A DNA stretch of 55,501 nucleotides from Chlamydiota bacterium (GCA_021772435.1 JAJFLZ010000025.1:1-55501), one strand, 5' to 3'; counted from the stretch's first letter, positions 1 through 8,453 are shown. Program-made: numbers and translations. Notes: generated by a model from the letters alone, not told the origin.

Positions 1-33
1 TGGTTATCAAAAGTTCTTCGGACACTTTTGCCT

Positions 34-72
34 CCTGTTGTTAGGGTGAAGATTTAACAACAGGATTTTTTA
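34..72 (+). terminator. Rho-independent terminator of a gene left of the window
   Basis: A 10-bp stem (CCTGTTGTTA at 34-43 paired with TAACAACAGG at 55-64) is followed by ATTTTTTATTT. The T-run lies on the + strand, so it should end a + strand transcript that enters from outside the window. Confidence 0.75.
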
Positions 73-119
73 TTTGATGATTTTTCTCAAGTCTTTTTTG
101 TTAAGCTATTTGCTCTAGA

Positions 120-243
120 GTTGATCCATGATTCGCGTTAATTACCTATATAAGCCGCGGGAATATCGGTCTTAAAGGCTTGGTCTGAGTGACTCGTTAG
201 GGAGCGATGAAGCAAGAATCTCTTTCCTTTAGGGAAGAGAGGT
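120..243 (+). mobile_element. Possible remnant of an IS200/IS605-type right end
   Basis: No gene is visible at 73-243. A short frame from ATG at 208 reads MKQESLSFREERFK and then stops. This resembles the KQES-type tail at the end of many TnpB-family transposase genes. A stem-loop (CTCTTTCC/GGGAAGAG, about 221-239) overlaps it, as expected at an IS200/IS605 end. No transposase body is present, so at most this is a scar. The assignment rests on remembered similarity of the tail only. Confidence 0.25.
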
Positions 244-1686
244 TCAAGTGAAAAGATCCTCTAGTTGAAGAACGTCTGATACGCATTCCTCAGAATATAT
301 TGATTTTTTTAATCCTGAAGATGTAATGAAGACTAGAAATATTTGCTTGCGGGTTTTTATGGCACTTCTAAACGTTTCTATTTTAGTCTGAAGTGCGTGA
401 AAATAGGCTTTGTCGATTTTATAAGGTTTGTCTGTATATTTGATTTCGCATACCGTTATTGAATCGTCTTGGCGGTCAAACAGCAGATCAATTTGAGCAC
501 CCTGACTCATGTTTTTTCCTTGGCAAGACCATGTTTCCGCTCTAGCGTTTCTACTAATACCTAAAGCTGTTTTTATTTGTGAAAGGTGTTTGAAGCAGAT
601 GACCTCAAAGTTGTATCCAGCCCATGACTTCCACGAAGGTGAGTCCCTAAATTCACTCCATGAAGTATCATTATTTTTTTGAAGAGATGTTTTTAGTGGT
701 GCTATCCACTTGAGATAAAAACTTGAGTATTCATCAATTAGCCGATACCGGAGACCTTTTTTTTTGCTATCGCAGGACCGGAAACTCATTAGAAAGCCAG
801 CTTCTTCCAAATCTTTAAGCTTTTCGATAGCAGTTCCTCCACTAGGCATACCGCATTCTTTAAGCAGGGCCTCTTGAAGGACTCCATATCGATACTTTGC
901 TATAGTCTTGATAATTTGAATGTAGTCGTTAGCGTTGTCGAAAAGAGAGGCAAATAGTATATCAAAGTCCTGGTATAAAGTGCCTTGAGGATCAAAGGCC
1001 ATCGCATCAATATTTTGCGCAGCCGACAGGTTTTTACGTACCTGTGTCAGATAATAGGGGACACCTCCAGTTGCCATGTAAATCTCTAGAACATGTCTTT
1101 CGGAAAACTTGATATTATGGGAGACCAAAAAGTCTTGAGTCTCTTTTAACGTAAAAGGGTTAAGTCGAAATTTTCTTGTAATACGGTTATATAATCCGCC
1201 TTTGTTTTTGATGATATTTTTTATGATCCAAGAAGCAGAGGAACCACAGACAACAAGAATGATATTGGGATTATGTGACCAGTGTTGATTCCAGTAATAA
1301 TCAATAGCTTCCAAACACTTACTACGAGGAGTTGCAAGCCAGGGAAGCTCGTCTAAAAAAATCACAGTCTTCTTGTTGTTAGAGAATTTTTCTATGATTT
1401 TAGTGAGGGTTTCAAAGGCCTCCATCCAGCTCTTAGTAATAGCCAGCCCAGGCATCCACACAGACTCCATTGCTCTGGTGAAGTTGATCAGCTGTTGCTT
1501 CATGGGGCCTCCTTTCATTCCGGAGAGGTACAACAAATTGCAATCTTCCTTATCAAAAAATTGTTTTATTAAGTAAGTTTTTCCAACACGTCTTCTACCA
1601 TATAACGCCAAGAACTCAGCTCTTGGAGAGACAAAAAGTTCCTTCAAAATGGCTTTTTCTTTGCATCTACCGATCAATGATTTCAT
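244..1686 (-). CDS. AAA ATPase with C-terminal PD-(D/E)XK-like domain (archaeal-type ATPase/DUF234 group)
   Basis: 480 aa. A P-loop lies at residues 30-37 (GRRRVGKT) and a Walker B with LDEL at 111-114. A winged-helix-like stretch follows at about 255-300. A C-terminal nuclease-like core has Asp400 (QIDLLF) and Glu414-x-Lys416 (CEIKY), the order of PD-(D/E)XK enzymes. This matches the 'archaeal ATPase/DUF234' architecture, scattered through bacteria and archaea; the function of the family is unsettled, and defence, selfish or regulatory roles have all been considered. The gene stands alone. Its start codon is separated by two bases from a 55-bp tandem repeat. It is not related to the core genes beside it, which suggests acquisition by transfer. 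Confidence 0.85.
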   Translation of the reverse strand: MKSLIGRCKEKAILKELFVSPRAEFLALYGRRRVGKTYLIKQFFDKEDCNLLYLSGMKGGPMKQQLINFTRAMESVWMPGLAITKSWMEAFETLTKIIEKFSNNKKTVIFLDELPWLATPRSKCLEAIDYYWNQHWSHNPNIILVVCGSSASWIIKNIIKNKGGLYNRITRKFRLNPFTLKETQDFLVSHNIKFSERHVLEIYMATGGVPYYLTQVRKNLSAAQNIDAMAFDPQGTLYQDFDILFASLFDNANDYIQIIKTIAKYRYGVLQEALLKECGMPSGGTAIEKLKDLEEAGFLMSFRSCDSKKKGLRYRLIDEYSSFYLKWIAPLKTSLQKNNDTSWSEFRDSPSWKSWAGYNFEVICFKHLSQIKTALGISRNARAETWSCQGKNMSQGAQIDLLFDRQDDSITVCEIKYTDKPYKIDKAYFHALQTKIETFRSAIKTRKQIFLVFITSSGLKKSIYSEECVSDVLQLEDLFT

Positions 1687-1688
1687 GA

Positions 1689-1798
1689 AGTTATACCGCC
1701 AACTATGCTGTTATTATATCTAGCGCTATCTTACTAAAATTGCAGTTATACCGCCAGTTATAATTGAATCATATTTGGCGGCATCTTATAAATAAATC
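1689..1798. repeat. Two-copy 55-bp tandem repeat directly upstream of the AAA ATPase
   Basis: AGTTATACCGCCA occurs at 1689-1701 and again at 1744-1756. A second block, TAGCGCTATCTTA at 1721-1733, matches TGGCGGCATCTTA at 1776-1788. Both blocks are offset by exactly 55 bp, giving two diverged tandem units. The ACCGCCA and TGGCGG blocks are inverted relative to each other. The gene-proximal copy ends two bases before the minus-strand ATG at 1686, occupying the ribosome-binding and probable operator region. The rest of 1799-1892 shows nothing recognisable. Confidence 0.75.
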
Positions 1799-1892
1799 TT
1801 AACTACTTATAATACGTATGTTAAGTTCATGTGGCTACTTGTTCTAATTACTGATTGATCTTACGCATCTGATCCTGCCTATTCGCGTAACA

Positions 1893-2519
1893 TCAGTTAA
1901 CAAGTAAATCGAGTTCAGTGCAAATCGGGCAATTTTCTGTATGATGGCCTCTGGCAGGGCAGTACGTGCGGGCATAGTAAATCATCTGCAAGTGGATCTG
2001 GCGCCAAATACTTTTCGGATAGAGTTTTTTTAAATCTTCTTCAACGCGGCTAGGATCGGTGTGCGCTGTGAGCCCCCAACGCTTACTGCATCTAAGAATG
2101 TGCGTGTCAACACCAATCGCGGGTTTGCCAAAGGCTTGTGCCAAAACTACTGATGCTGTTTTCTGGCCTACGCCAGGTAACTTTTTCATCTTTTCAATCG
2201 ATGGCGGTACTTGGCCATCAAAATCGTCGAGGAGCATTTGCGCCATTTTTTTTAAGTTTTTGGCTTTGGTGTTTGCTAGGCCGCATGTCTGAATGAGGGA
2301 TTTTAGTTGGTCTTCTGGAAGATCTGCCATTTTTGCAGGGGTACTGGCCACTTGAAAAAGTTTTGGTGTGATGAGGTTGACGCGCTCGTCGGTGCATTGT
2401 GCGGATAAAGCCACTGCAACTAGCAGTGTGAAGGGGTCGGTGTGGTTGAGAGGGATGGGCGGATCGGGAAAGAGGTTTTCCAAATGTTTGCGAACGATGC
2501 TTGCACGTTTCTTTCTCAT
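1893..2519 (-). CDS. nth: Endonuclease III (DNA glycosylase/AP lyase)
   Basis: 208 aa, usual length. Removes oxidised pyrimidines and nicks abasic sites in base-excision repair. The helix-hairpin-helix LPGVGQKTASVVL carries the catalytic Lys120, and Asp138 (GVDTHILR) is the second catalytic residue. The C-terminal iron-sulfur loop has Cys187, Cys197 and Cys200, but the position six residues after the last is Leu206, so the fourth ligand of the usual Cys-x6-Cys-x2-Cys-x5-Cys set is not visible and the first spacing is longer. The ATG overlaps the mnmE stop by 4 bp (ATGA), so the two are translationally coupled. nth beside mnmE is the arrangement in Chlamydia. Confidence 0.95.
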   Translation of the reverse strand: MRKKRASIVRKHLENLFPDPPIPLNHTDPFTLLVAVALSAQCTDERVNLITPKLFQVASTPAKMADLPEDQLKSLIQTCGLANTKAKNLKKMAQMLLDDFDGQVPPSIEKMKKLPGVGQKTASVVLAQAFGKPAIGVDTHILRCSKRWGLTAHTDPSRVEEDLKKLYPKSIWRQIHLQMIYYARTYCPARGHHTENCPICTELDLLVN

Positions 2520-3862
2520 TTACCTACACAGAATTTTGAGAAGATGGCAGTTAATATATCTTCTGTCACATCCGTTCCACAAATAGAGCTCAGTTCAAGT
2601 AAGCAAGCGCGCATATCTGAGGATAGAAATTCGGCTGAAATATTGGAGTTTAGGCCAGAGATGAGATCGGATAAGGCTTGAATGGATCGCTTTAGGGCTT
2701 GGTAGTGGCGCTCTTCGGTTAGAAGTACTTGATCTTTTGAAAGCTCACCTGTTTTCAAAACGGCTTTTTCAATCAGGGATTTTAAGTTGTCTAGACCTTG
2801 GCCTGTTTTTGCAGATATTTGCGTTTGATATGAGAAAGTATCCAGTGTTGATGTGACAGGTGCAATATCAATTTTGTTCCACATCAGGATTGTTTTTTGC
2901 GGATCGAGTGTTTTGAGTAGTTGACGCTCTTCATCTGTTAACTCGCGGGTGGTGTCGAGCACAAGTAAGATAAGATCGGCCAGGCTAAGCGATTTTTGTG
3001 AGCGGATAATGCCTTGCTTCTCGATAATCTCATCGGTTTTGCGGATGCCGGCTGTATCTGTGATGCGAAAATGGAGATTGCCAATTTGCAAATCGTCTTC
3101 AAGTGTATCGCGTGTGGTTCCAGGAAGGTGAGTCACGATGGCGCGCTCGTGGCCGAGCAAAAGATTCATCAGTGAGGATTTGCCCACATTGGGCGCGCCG
3201 ATTAAGCACAGATTGATGCCCTCAGAGATGATTTTTCCATCGGCAAATGTGCACTCGAGTTTTTCCATCTGCTGCTTTGTCTCTTCAAGATGGCGGATGG
3301 TCTCTTCAAGAGAGGCGAACTCAAGGCCTTCTTCTGGAAAGTCTACCCAGGCCTCTAAAATAGCTGCGGTGTCAGCAAGCTGAGCTTGGAAGGCTTGGAT
3401 TTTTTGGGACAAGGCCCCTTCTAACTGGGTGTTTGCCGCTTGCAGGGCAGCTGTGTTTTTGGCGCCGATAAGAGCCTGAACAGCCTCGGCTTGGCATAGA
3501 TCCATTTTGCCATTGATATAGGCGCGGAAGGTGAATTCGCCAGGCCCTGCAGGATGAGCGCCTGCGTTTAAAATTGTTTTTAATACCTTTTGAGCCATGA
3601 GACCGCCATGGCAGTGGATTTCAATCACATCTTCGCCTGTATAGGATTTAGGCGCTAGCATGGGAAGCAGCAGGACATGGTCGATGAGCTCGCCATCGGG
3701 ATTTTGTATATGCCCGTAATGAGCGGTATGGGTCTTAAATGCGTAAACATTTTTCGAAAACACGGTGTCTGCAATTTTAAGGCTATCTGAGCCTGAAATG
3801 CGGATCACAGCGATGCCGCCTTGTCCAGGAGGAGTAGCAATGGCACAGATAGTTTTGGTCAT
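2516..3862 (-). CDS. mnmE: tRNA uridine-5-carboxymethylaminomethyl modification GTPase MnmE
   Basis: About 448 aa. With MnmG it modifies U34 of tRNAs that read split codon boxes. The N-terminal folate-binding domain starts MTKTICAIATPPGQGG. An inserted G domain carries GAPNVGKS (about 222-229) and DTAGI. The protein ends in CVGK, the invariant C-terminal Cys motif. An in-frame TTG two codons upstream (3868) is possible, but ATG at 3862 is preferred. It is the first gene of the mnmE-nth pair. The leader contains the palindrome TTGGTTAATTACCAA at 3877-3891, shared with the divergent membrane protein gene. Confidence 0.96.
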   Translation of the reverse strand: MTKTICAIATPPGQGGIAVIRISGSDSLKIADTVFSKNVYAFKTHTAHYGHIQNPDGELIDHVLLLPMLAPKSYTGEDVIEIHCHGGLMAQKVLKTILNAGAHPAGPGEFTFRAYINGKMDLCQAEAVQALIGAKNTAALQAANTQLEGALSQKIQAFQAQLADTAAILEAWVDFPEEGLEFASLEETIRHLEETKQQMEKLECTFADGKIISEGINLCLIGAPNVGKSSLMNLLLGHERAIVTHLPGTTRDTLEDDLQIGNLHFRITDTAGIRKTDEIIEKQGIIRSQKSLSLADLILLVLDTTRELTDEERQLLKTLDPQKTILMWNKIDIAPVTSTLDTFSYQTQISAKTGQGLDNLKSLIEKAVLKTGELSKDQVLLTEERHYQALKRSIQALSDLISGLNSNISAEFLSSDMRACLLELSSICGTDVTEDILTAIFSKFCVGK

Positions 3863-3876
3863 TTTCAATATTTTTT

Positions 3877-3891
3877 TTGGTTAATTACCAA
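3877..3891. promoter_or_regulatory. Perfect palindrome between divergent genes
   Basis: TTGGTTAATTACCAA is a 15-bp palindrome with matched TTGGT/ACCAA arms, 14 bp before mnmE and about 80 bp before the membrane protein gene at 3973. A second stem, GGGCT/AGCCC at 3908-3925, lies closer to the + gene. Either could be an operator or a structured leader; no regulator is identified. Confidence 0.3.
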
Positions 3892-3972
3892 CCATTATAC
3901 CATATTTGGGCTAGAAGGAAAGCCCACAATATGCTAAAATGTTTTCCAGTAAAACCTATAACGGAGAACGAA

Positions 3973-4494
3973 ATGGCAGCATCAGCAATCGTATCGCAGG
4001 CCCTAGCAAGTCCAGCTACAGTTTTATATTTACGCCAAGGATCATTCATTTTTGGCACCACCGCGATCATGATGATTTTTCTAGCTGTTATGGCAAGATC
4101 AACAACCAATTTCGGAGTGTTTGGTGACAATGTTGGGACAGCTGGGATTGCTTCATTTGCTGGAGCAGTTGTATTGAGCACTGCCGCTAATTTTCTCGAC
4201 GATCCGGCAGTATCAAATTTGAGCAGAAAAGTACGTATCGTAACACTTGCAGTAGCAGGCGTTGGGATTGCTATTTTACTCGCAGCATCGACTTTGAAAA
4301 ATCTTGGGTGGATCCAGCAGAAAACGAAAAGTAGAATGCAGTTTGTTGCAGGTTTAGCTATAGTGTCAGTTCCATTCTATATCTACTACAGATCAATGAA
4401 TAACGCCCCGAGACACTTTATCTCAAAAACGTGGGAAGGGATTTGCTATGGCACAAAATTCTTAGCCTCCAAAATATTTAGAACACCTGCTTAA
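3973..4494 (+). CDS. Small membrane protein of unknown function
   Basis: 173 aa from the ATG at 3973, preceded by GGAG at 3963-3966; a longer in-frame extension to 3877 lacks such a site and crosses the palindrome, so it is not used. Four hydrophobic segments are visible: FIFGTTAIMMIFLAVMA, IASFAGAVVLSTAA, IVTLAVAGVGIAILLAA and FVAGLAIVSVPFYIYY. Paired hydrophobic segments with short loops resemble chlamydial inclusion-membrane (Inc) proteins, but that is only a resemblance. The stop overlaps the convergent ruvA stop by 4 bp. Not recognised as any named family. Confidence 0.65.
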   Translation: MAASAIVSQALASPATVLYLRQGSFIFGTTAIMMIFLAVMARSTTNFGVFGDNVGTAGIASFAGAVVLSTAANFLDDPAVSNLSRKVRIVTLAVAGVGIAILLAASTLKNLGWIQQKTKSRMQFVAGLAIVSVPFYIYYRSMNNAPRHFISKTWEGICYGTKFLASKIFRTPA

Positions 4495-5072
4495 AGCATT
4501 TGTAGTGCGCTAGAAATCAGCGTGCTAAGATCAGGTGTTTTGTCAGCTTTTGCAAGCGCCTTGGAGACCGTTTTTTGCGCTTTATCTAGATTATAGCCCA
4601 GTTGCATCAAAGCCCCGATGGCATCTTGCGAGGTTGATTGGCTTTGCGGCGTGTTTTTTGGCGCTTTTTCCACAACTTTTCCTTGCAAATCCACAATCAT
4701 CCGCTGCGCTGTTTTTTTGCCAATACCCGGAATTCTAGACAAACTTGTGACATCTTCTCTGGCAATGGCCCACTCAAGCGCTTCAGGATTCATGTGACCG
4801 ATGATCGATAGAGCTGTTTTAGGTCCGATCCCTGAGACGCTGCCAATTTTTTCGAAGAGATTGCGCTCATCTAGGGTGTGAAAACCGTAAAGACTTTCAG
4901 AATCCTCTCGAACGATATGCGATAGGTGCAGCATGGTGGTTTTTCCAACTGACGCTGTGAGCTCCGAGTAGGTGCTAAGGGGGATGCAGATGAGGTAACC
5001 AATACCACCAGCTTCGATGATGGCTTTTGTGGGCTCGAGGGTGACAAGTAGTCCTTTGATGTAGGCGTACAT
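4491..5072 (-). CDS. ruvA: Holliday junction branch-migration protein RuvA
   Basis: 193 aa, usual length. Tetrameric junction-binding subunit of RuvAB. The N-terminal OB-fold begins MYAYIKGLLV. Two helix-hairpin-helix motifs follow, SVSGIGPKTALSI and RIPGIGKKTAQRM, and a small C-terminal domain (DAIGALMQLGY...) contacts RuvB. It lies 5 bp downstream of ruvC in the same direction, a ruvC-ruvA unit; ruvB is not in the window. Confidence 0.96.
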   Translation of the reverse strand: MYAYIKGLLVTLEPTKAIIEAGGIGYLICIPLSTYSELTASVGKTTMLHLSHIVREDSESLYGFHTLDERNLFEKIGSVSGIGPKTALSIIGHMNPEALEWAIAREDVTSLSRIPGIGKKTAQRMIVDLQGKVVEKAPKNTPQSQSTSQDAIGALMQLGYNLDKAQKTVSKALAKADKTPDLSTLISSALQML

Positions 5073-5077
5073 ATTTT

Positions 5078-5563
5078 TTAGAATTCCTTTTGGTTTTGGG
5101 CGTGGCAGATGGCAAGCGCTAGGGCGTCGGCGGCATCTTCTGGCTCGGGCAGCTCAGAGAGCGCAAGCAAAGCTTGAATCATTTTTTGAATTTGGTGCTT
5201 GCTTGCTGATCCTGTTCCAGTGACGGCTTTTTTGGCTTTGGAAGGGGCGTATTCGAAGATCGGAATGCCGCTTTTAGCAGCAGCAATCAGGCATGCTCCT
5301 CTTGCCATGCCGAGTTTCAGCGCTGTTTGTACATTTTTGTAGACAAATTGAGTTTCCACAGCAATGGCGCAGGGGTTATGAGTTTGGATAAGAGCTTCAA
5401 TTCCTTCAAAAATAGCTAAATATTTATAAGCGGCATCAGCCTTTTTTGGCGGTTTAATACATCCAAAATCCACAGGTGTGAATTTATGATTTGATGCTTT
5501 GATCAGGCCAAAGCCTGTAATCACGGTGCCGGGATCGATGCCGAGGATGAGGGATTCTTTCAA
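5078..5563 (-). CDS. ruvC: Holliday junction endonuclease RuvC
   Basis: 161 aa. Resolves Holliday junctions with RuvAB. The four acidic catalytic residues are in place: Asp10 (GIDPGT), Glu70 (AVETQF), Asp143 and Asp146 (PEDAADALALAICHA). The start is TTG at 5563; no ATG fits the conserved N-terminus. It is transcribed divergently from the waaF-like gene. AT-rich candidate -10 boxes for both directions overlap around 5588-5593 (TATGCT on +, AGCATA on -). Confidence 0.95.
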   Translation of the reverse strand: MKESLILGIDPGTVITGFGLIKASNHKFTPVDFGCIKPPKKADAAYKYLAIFEGIEALIQTHNPCAIAVETQFVYKNVQTALKLGMARGACLIAAAKSGIPIFEYAPSKAKKAVTGTGSASKHQIQKMIQALLALSELPEPEDAADALALAICHAQNQKEF

Positions 5564-5608
5564 TTCTGAAAAACTTTGTTTTTTGTTATGCTATCGTTTA
5601 GCTGCATT

Positions 5609-6640
5609 ATGCGAAAAGGACTGCTTTTGAAAAAGGGAAATCCCAAAAACATTATCGTGCGCATGCCTAACTGGATCGGAGATTTGGTGATGGCAACGCC
5701 TATTTTAGCTGATTTAAAGGCGGCATATCCAGATGCTAGCCTCACTGTCATGTGCAAAAAACCACTCGGTGATTTGCTCATTAAAGATTCCCATATCGAC
5801 GAGATTTTTTCGTTTAGCTGCCCGAGCGGTTTTTTTAGGCGGCTTGGGAATCGGAGTGTGATTGAAAAGCTGAGAGTTGGCAAATACGATTTGGGCATTT
5901 TGCTGACCAATTCCTTTTCGTCGGCCTGGTGGTTTTGGCAAGGGCGCGTTAAAGAGCGCCTGGGATTTGCCAGAGATGGCAGAGGTTTTTTACTCACAAT
6001 GCCCGTAAAAACCGATAAGAAAAAAGATCGGCATTTAACCCATATTTATAAAAGTTTACTTTCTCCACTTGGTATTGAACCGTCAAATACAAGTCCCAAA
6101 CTCTACCTAGATGATGAAGAGCTGGCTAATGCTAAAGAGCAGCTGAGTAAGTATGGCGTGAAAGAAAAAATCGTCGGCATTAATCCAGGTGCTGCTTTTG
6201 GAGAGGCTAAGTGTTGGTTGCCGGGCAGGTTTCAAGCTGTTGCTAAAGATCTCATTTCTGATGGGTACACCGTGCTCTTCTTTGGCGATCAAAAAGGCAA
6301 GCAATTGATAGATAGCATTTGCCGGGAGCTGCCATCCGATGTGATTAATTTAGCCGGATCTACGAGCTTGCGCGAGTTGATGGCTTACTTGAAATTATGT
6401 GATGTTTTGCTCACTAACGATAGCGGGCCGATGCACATGGCTGTGGCTCTCGGCGTGGAGGTGATCGCGCTTTTTGGTTCAACAAGCGCCATCTATACAG
6501 GGCCTTTTCCTCATGGAACGGTTATTCAAAAACCAGTCAAATGTTCGCCATGCTTTAAGCGCACGTGTCCGATTGATTTTCGGTGCATGAAGCAAATCGA
6601 GGCAAATGAAGTTTTACAAAAGATAAAAAAGAGGTTGTAA
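5609..6640 (+). CDS. waaF: Lipopolysaccharide heptosyltransferase II-like glycosyltransferase (GT9)
   Basis: 343 aa from ATG 5609; an upstream in-frame ATG at 5576 is less likely because it lies in the promoter region. Family GT9 transfers heptose (or related sugars) to the LPS core at the inner membrane. Visible motifs: IIVRMPNWIGDLVMATPIL at the N-terminus, INPGAAFGEAKCW, LLTNDSGPMHMAVALG, and the cysteine cluster CSPCFKRTCP near the C-terminus, typical of WaaF. Chlamydiaceae LPS carries only Kdo sugars, so a heptosyltransferase points to a larger core here. First gene of a four-gene operon; its TAA overlaps the next ATG by one base. Confidence 0.88.
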   Translation: MRKGLLLKKGNPKNIIVRMPNWIGDLVMATPILADLKAAYPDASLTVMCKKPLGDLLIKDSHIDEIFSFSCPSGFFRRLGNRSVIEKLRVGKYDLGILLTNSFSSAWWFWQGRVKERLGFARDGRGFLLTMPVKTDKKKDRHLTHIYKSLLSPLGIEPSNTSPKLYLDDEELANAKEQLSKYGVKEKIVGINPGAAFGEAKCWLPGRFQAVAKDLISDGYTVLFFGDQKGKQLIDSICRELPSDVINLAGSTSLRELMAYLKLCDVLLTNDSGPMHMAVALGVEVIALFGSTSAIYTGPFPHGTVIQKPVKCSPCFKRTCPIDFRCMKQIEANEVLQKIKKRL

Positions 6641-7554
6641 TGGGCGTCATTAAGGAAGCATTGGCATTTTTTAAACCCAACCCCTTCGATACCATGCTTG
6701 ATCGCATGCAAAAAAAACGGCAGAAATCTCTGCTGATAGTTTGGAACCGAGGTTTAGGCGATATCGCGCTTGGTTTGTATGCGATGGTCGAGCGCATTAT
6801 GGCTTATTTGCCAGGGGCTGAGATCACGTTTTTAACAAGGCCCGATTTAAAAGATGGGTTTATGTTGCTAGATGGCGTGAAGACTCTTGTAGCGCATAAT
6901 TGGAAGCGCGGGCAGCCATTCGATATCGAAGAAGCTCTGGAGACGCACGGCACGAGTCGCGAGGATTTTGATCTAGTCATTGAGCACCCCGATCCAACGC
7001 GTTGGGTTAAATGGCAACTGGGCCATTTAGTTCCCAAACTCAAATGGAATTCAGCTTGGGATGCGTTATCTGAGAATTTCGGATTTGAAGCAGATCAAAA
7101 ATACGTCGGTGTACATGTCGATACAGAGACAGGGCAGCACTACGGTTACGAAAAAAACTGGCCATTCAAATATTGGCATGAGTTTTTTAGACGCGTCACG
7201 CAAGAAAAGGGTGTCAAAGTCGTCTTATTTGGTTTAGCACCCGAGCCAGAGTTTGACTTGGATGATGTAGTTGATCTGCGAGGTAAAACCAATCTGCTCG
7301 AGCTTTTATCCATTGTTAAAAACAAGCTGGACTATTTAGTTGTACCCGATTCTGGACTGCTATCGCTTAGCTATTATATCGATGCAGCTTTTCCGCTAAA
7401 AATTGTATCACTTTGGGCCGATCCAAGGCAGGGCGTTTTAAAACAAAACGTCTCCTCACCGAATCCCGACCTTTTGCATATTCCACTCATCGGTCAAGAC
7501 GAATCAGTAGCCAATATTTCAGTTGAACACGTTATGCAGTCACTCTTTTCATGA
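6640..7554 (+). CDS. Glycosyltransferase family 9-like protein
   Basis: 304 aa. The N-terminal KSLLIVWNRGLGDIALGLYA resembles the nucleotide-fold entry of GT9 heptosyltransferases, and the C-terminal LDYLVVPDSGLLSLSYYI mimics the usual NDSG donor-binding loop. The conserved His after the SG motif is missing and the rest is divergent, so the substrate cannot be named. It is coupled on both sides, with a 1-bp overlap to the waaF-like gene and a 4-bp overlap to the pyrophosphorylase. This implies that it acts in the same envelope-glycan pathway. Confidence 0.7.
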   Translation: MGVIKEALAFFKPNPFDTMLDRMQKKRQKSLLIVWNRGLGDIALGLYAMVERIMAYLPGAEITFLTRPDLKDGFMLLDGVKTLVAHNWKRGQPFDIEEALETHGTSREDFDLVIEHPDPTRWVKWQLGHLVPKLKWNSAWDALSENFGFEADQKYVGVHVDTETGQHYGYEKNWPFKYWHEFFRRVTQEKGVKVVLFGLAPEPEFDLDDVVDLRGKTNLLELLSIVKNKLDYLVVPDSGLLSLSYYIDAAFPLKIVSLWADPRQGVLKQNVSSPNPDLLHIPLIGQDESVANISVEHVMQSLFS

Positions 7555-8453
7555 ACGATCTTTTAGAAAAACAATTTCAAGCCTGGCAAAAACGCGCTGA
7601 GTGCACGCGCATGCATTTAGAGCCCGTTCGTGAAGTTTTGCAAATCGAGCAGCCAGGAACTGTCGATACATCTAAGCTAGCTTGCGTTGTCCTAGCTGGT
7701 GGAATGGGGTCTAGGCTTGGGTTATCAGGCCCAAAAGGAGCTGTCAGAGTGCCAGCGTATGGAAACAAAACGCTTTTTGACATCATGCTTGAAAAAACAG
7801 AAGGGCTGCCTGTTGCTGTCATGACATCGCCACTGAATCACAATGAAACTCAAAAGGCGCTTAGCGGCTCTTCCGTGGAACTATTTTCTCAAGAGATGCT
7901 GCCTGTCTTAGATGAGAGTGGAAACTGGATTGGGAAAAAGCCTCTATCGGCACCCGATGGTAATGGCAAAGTCTTTGCAAACCTTGCCAAAGCAGGTATT
8001 CTAGAGCGTTGGAAAAAGCAGGGAATTCAATATATTTCTATTATATCCATCGACAACCCCAAAGCGGATCCAAAAAATGTTTTACAATTATCAAGCCTTG
8101 AAAATGGAGCAGATTTAGCCGTATCAGCGATCGAAGCGCATATACCTGATGAAAAAACAGGCGTTTTAGCCCTAAATAAGGGCCATTTGCATGTTGCAGA
8201 ATATAGCGAGCAACAAATTGAAGGACCCTACAGGTACCCAGGATTGTTTGCCTGCACGCTTCCATTTGCCGAGAAGGCGGCTCAATGCTCCATACCCTGG
8301 CATTTAGCGTATAAAAAATTTGAAAATAGGGATGTATGGAAGTTTGAATATTTTATTTTTGATTTGTTTCAATATGCAAAATCGTTTAAAATAGTATATC
8401 AACCCCGCAAAGATTGTTTTGCCCCTATCAAAGTAAAAGAGGATCTATTATGA
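7551..8453 (+). CDS. UDP-sugar pyrophosphorylase (UDPGP/UAP1-type)
   Basis: 300 aa. Makes a UDP-sugar (UDP-glucose or UDP-GlcNAc) from UTP and sugar-1-phosphate. The nucleotide-binding loop VVLAGGMGSRLGLSGPKGAV is at about residues 46-65. Further motifs are VMTSPLNHNET and SIISIDNPKADP, and the C-terminal CFAPIKVKEDLL resembles the FSPLKN block. Eukaryotic and chlamydial relatives are usually 450-520 aa; this one stops just after that block, so it appears to be a short catalytic-core form. ATGA overlaps at both ends show it is intact within the operon. The same gene sits before gpsA in Chlamydia. Confidence 0.85.
   Translation: MNDLLEKQFQAWQKRAECTRMHLEPVREVLQIEQPGTVDTSKLACVVLAGGMGSRLGLSGPKGAVRVPAYGNKTLFDIMLEKTEGLPVAVMTSPLNHNETQKALSGSSVELFSQEMLPVLDESGNWIGKKPLSAPDGNGKVFANLAKAGILERWKKQGIQYISIISIDNPKADPKNVLQLSSLENGADLAVSAIEAHIPDEKTGVLALNKGHLHVAEYSEQQIEGPYRYPGLFACTLPFAEKAAQCSIPWHLAYKKFENRDVWKFEYFIFDLFQYAKSFKIVYQPRKDCFAPIKVKEDLL

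Noticed and set aside
7551..8453. Truncated or frameshifted UDP-sugar pyrophosphorylase
   Set aside because: It is shorter than eukaryotic relatives, but both ends form 4-bp ATGA overlaps and the last catalytic block is present, so a short natural form is more likely.
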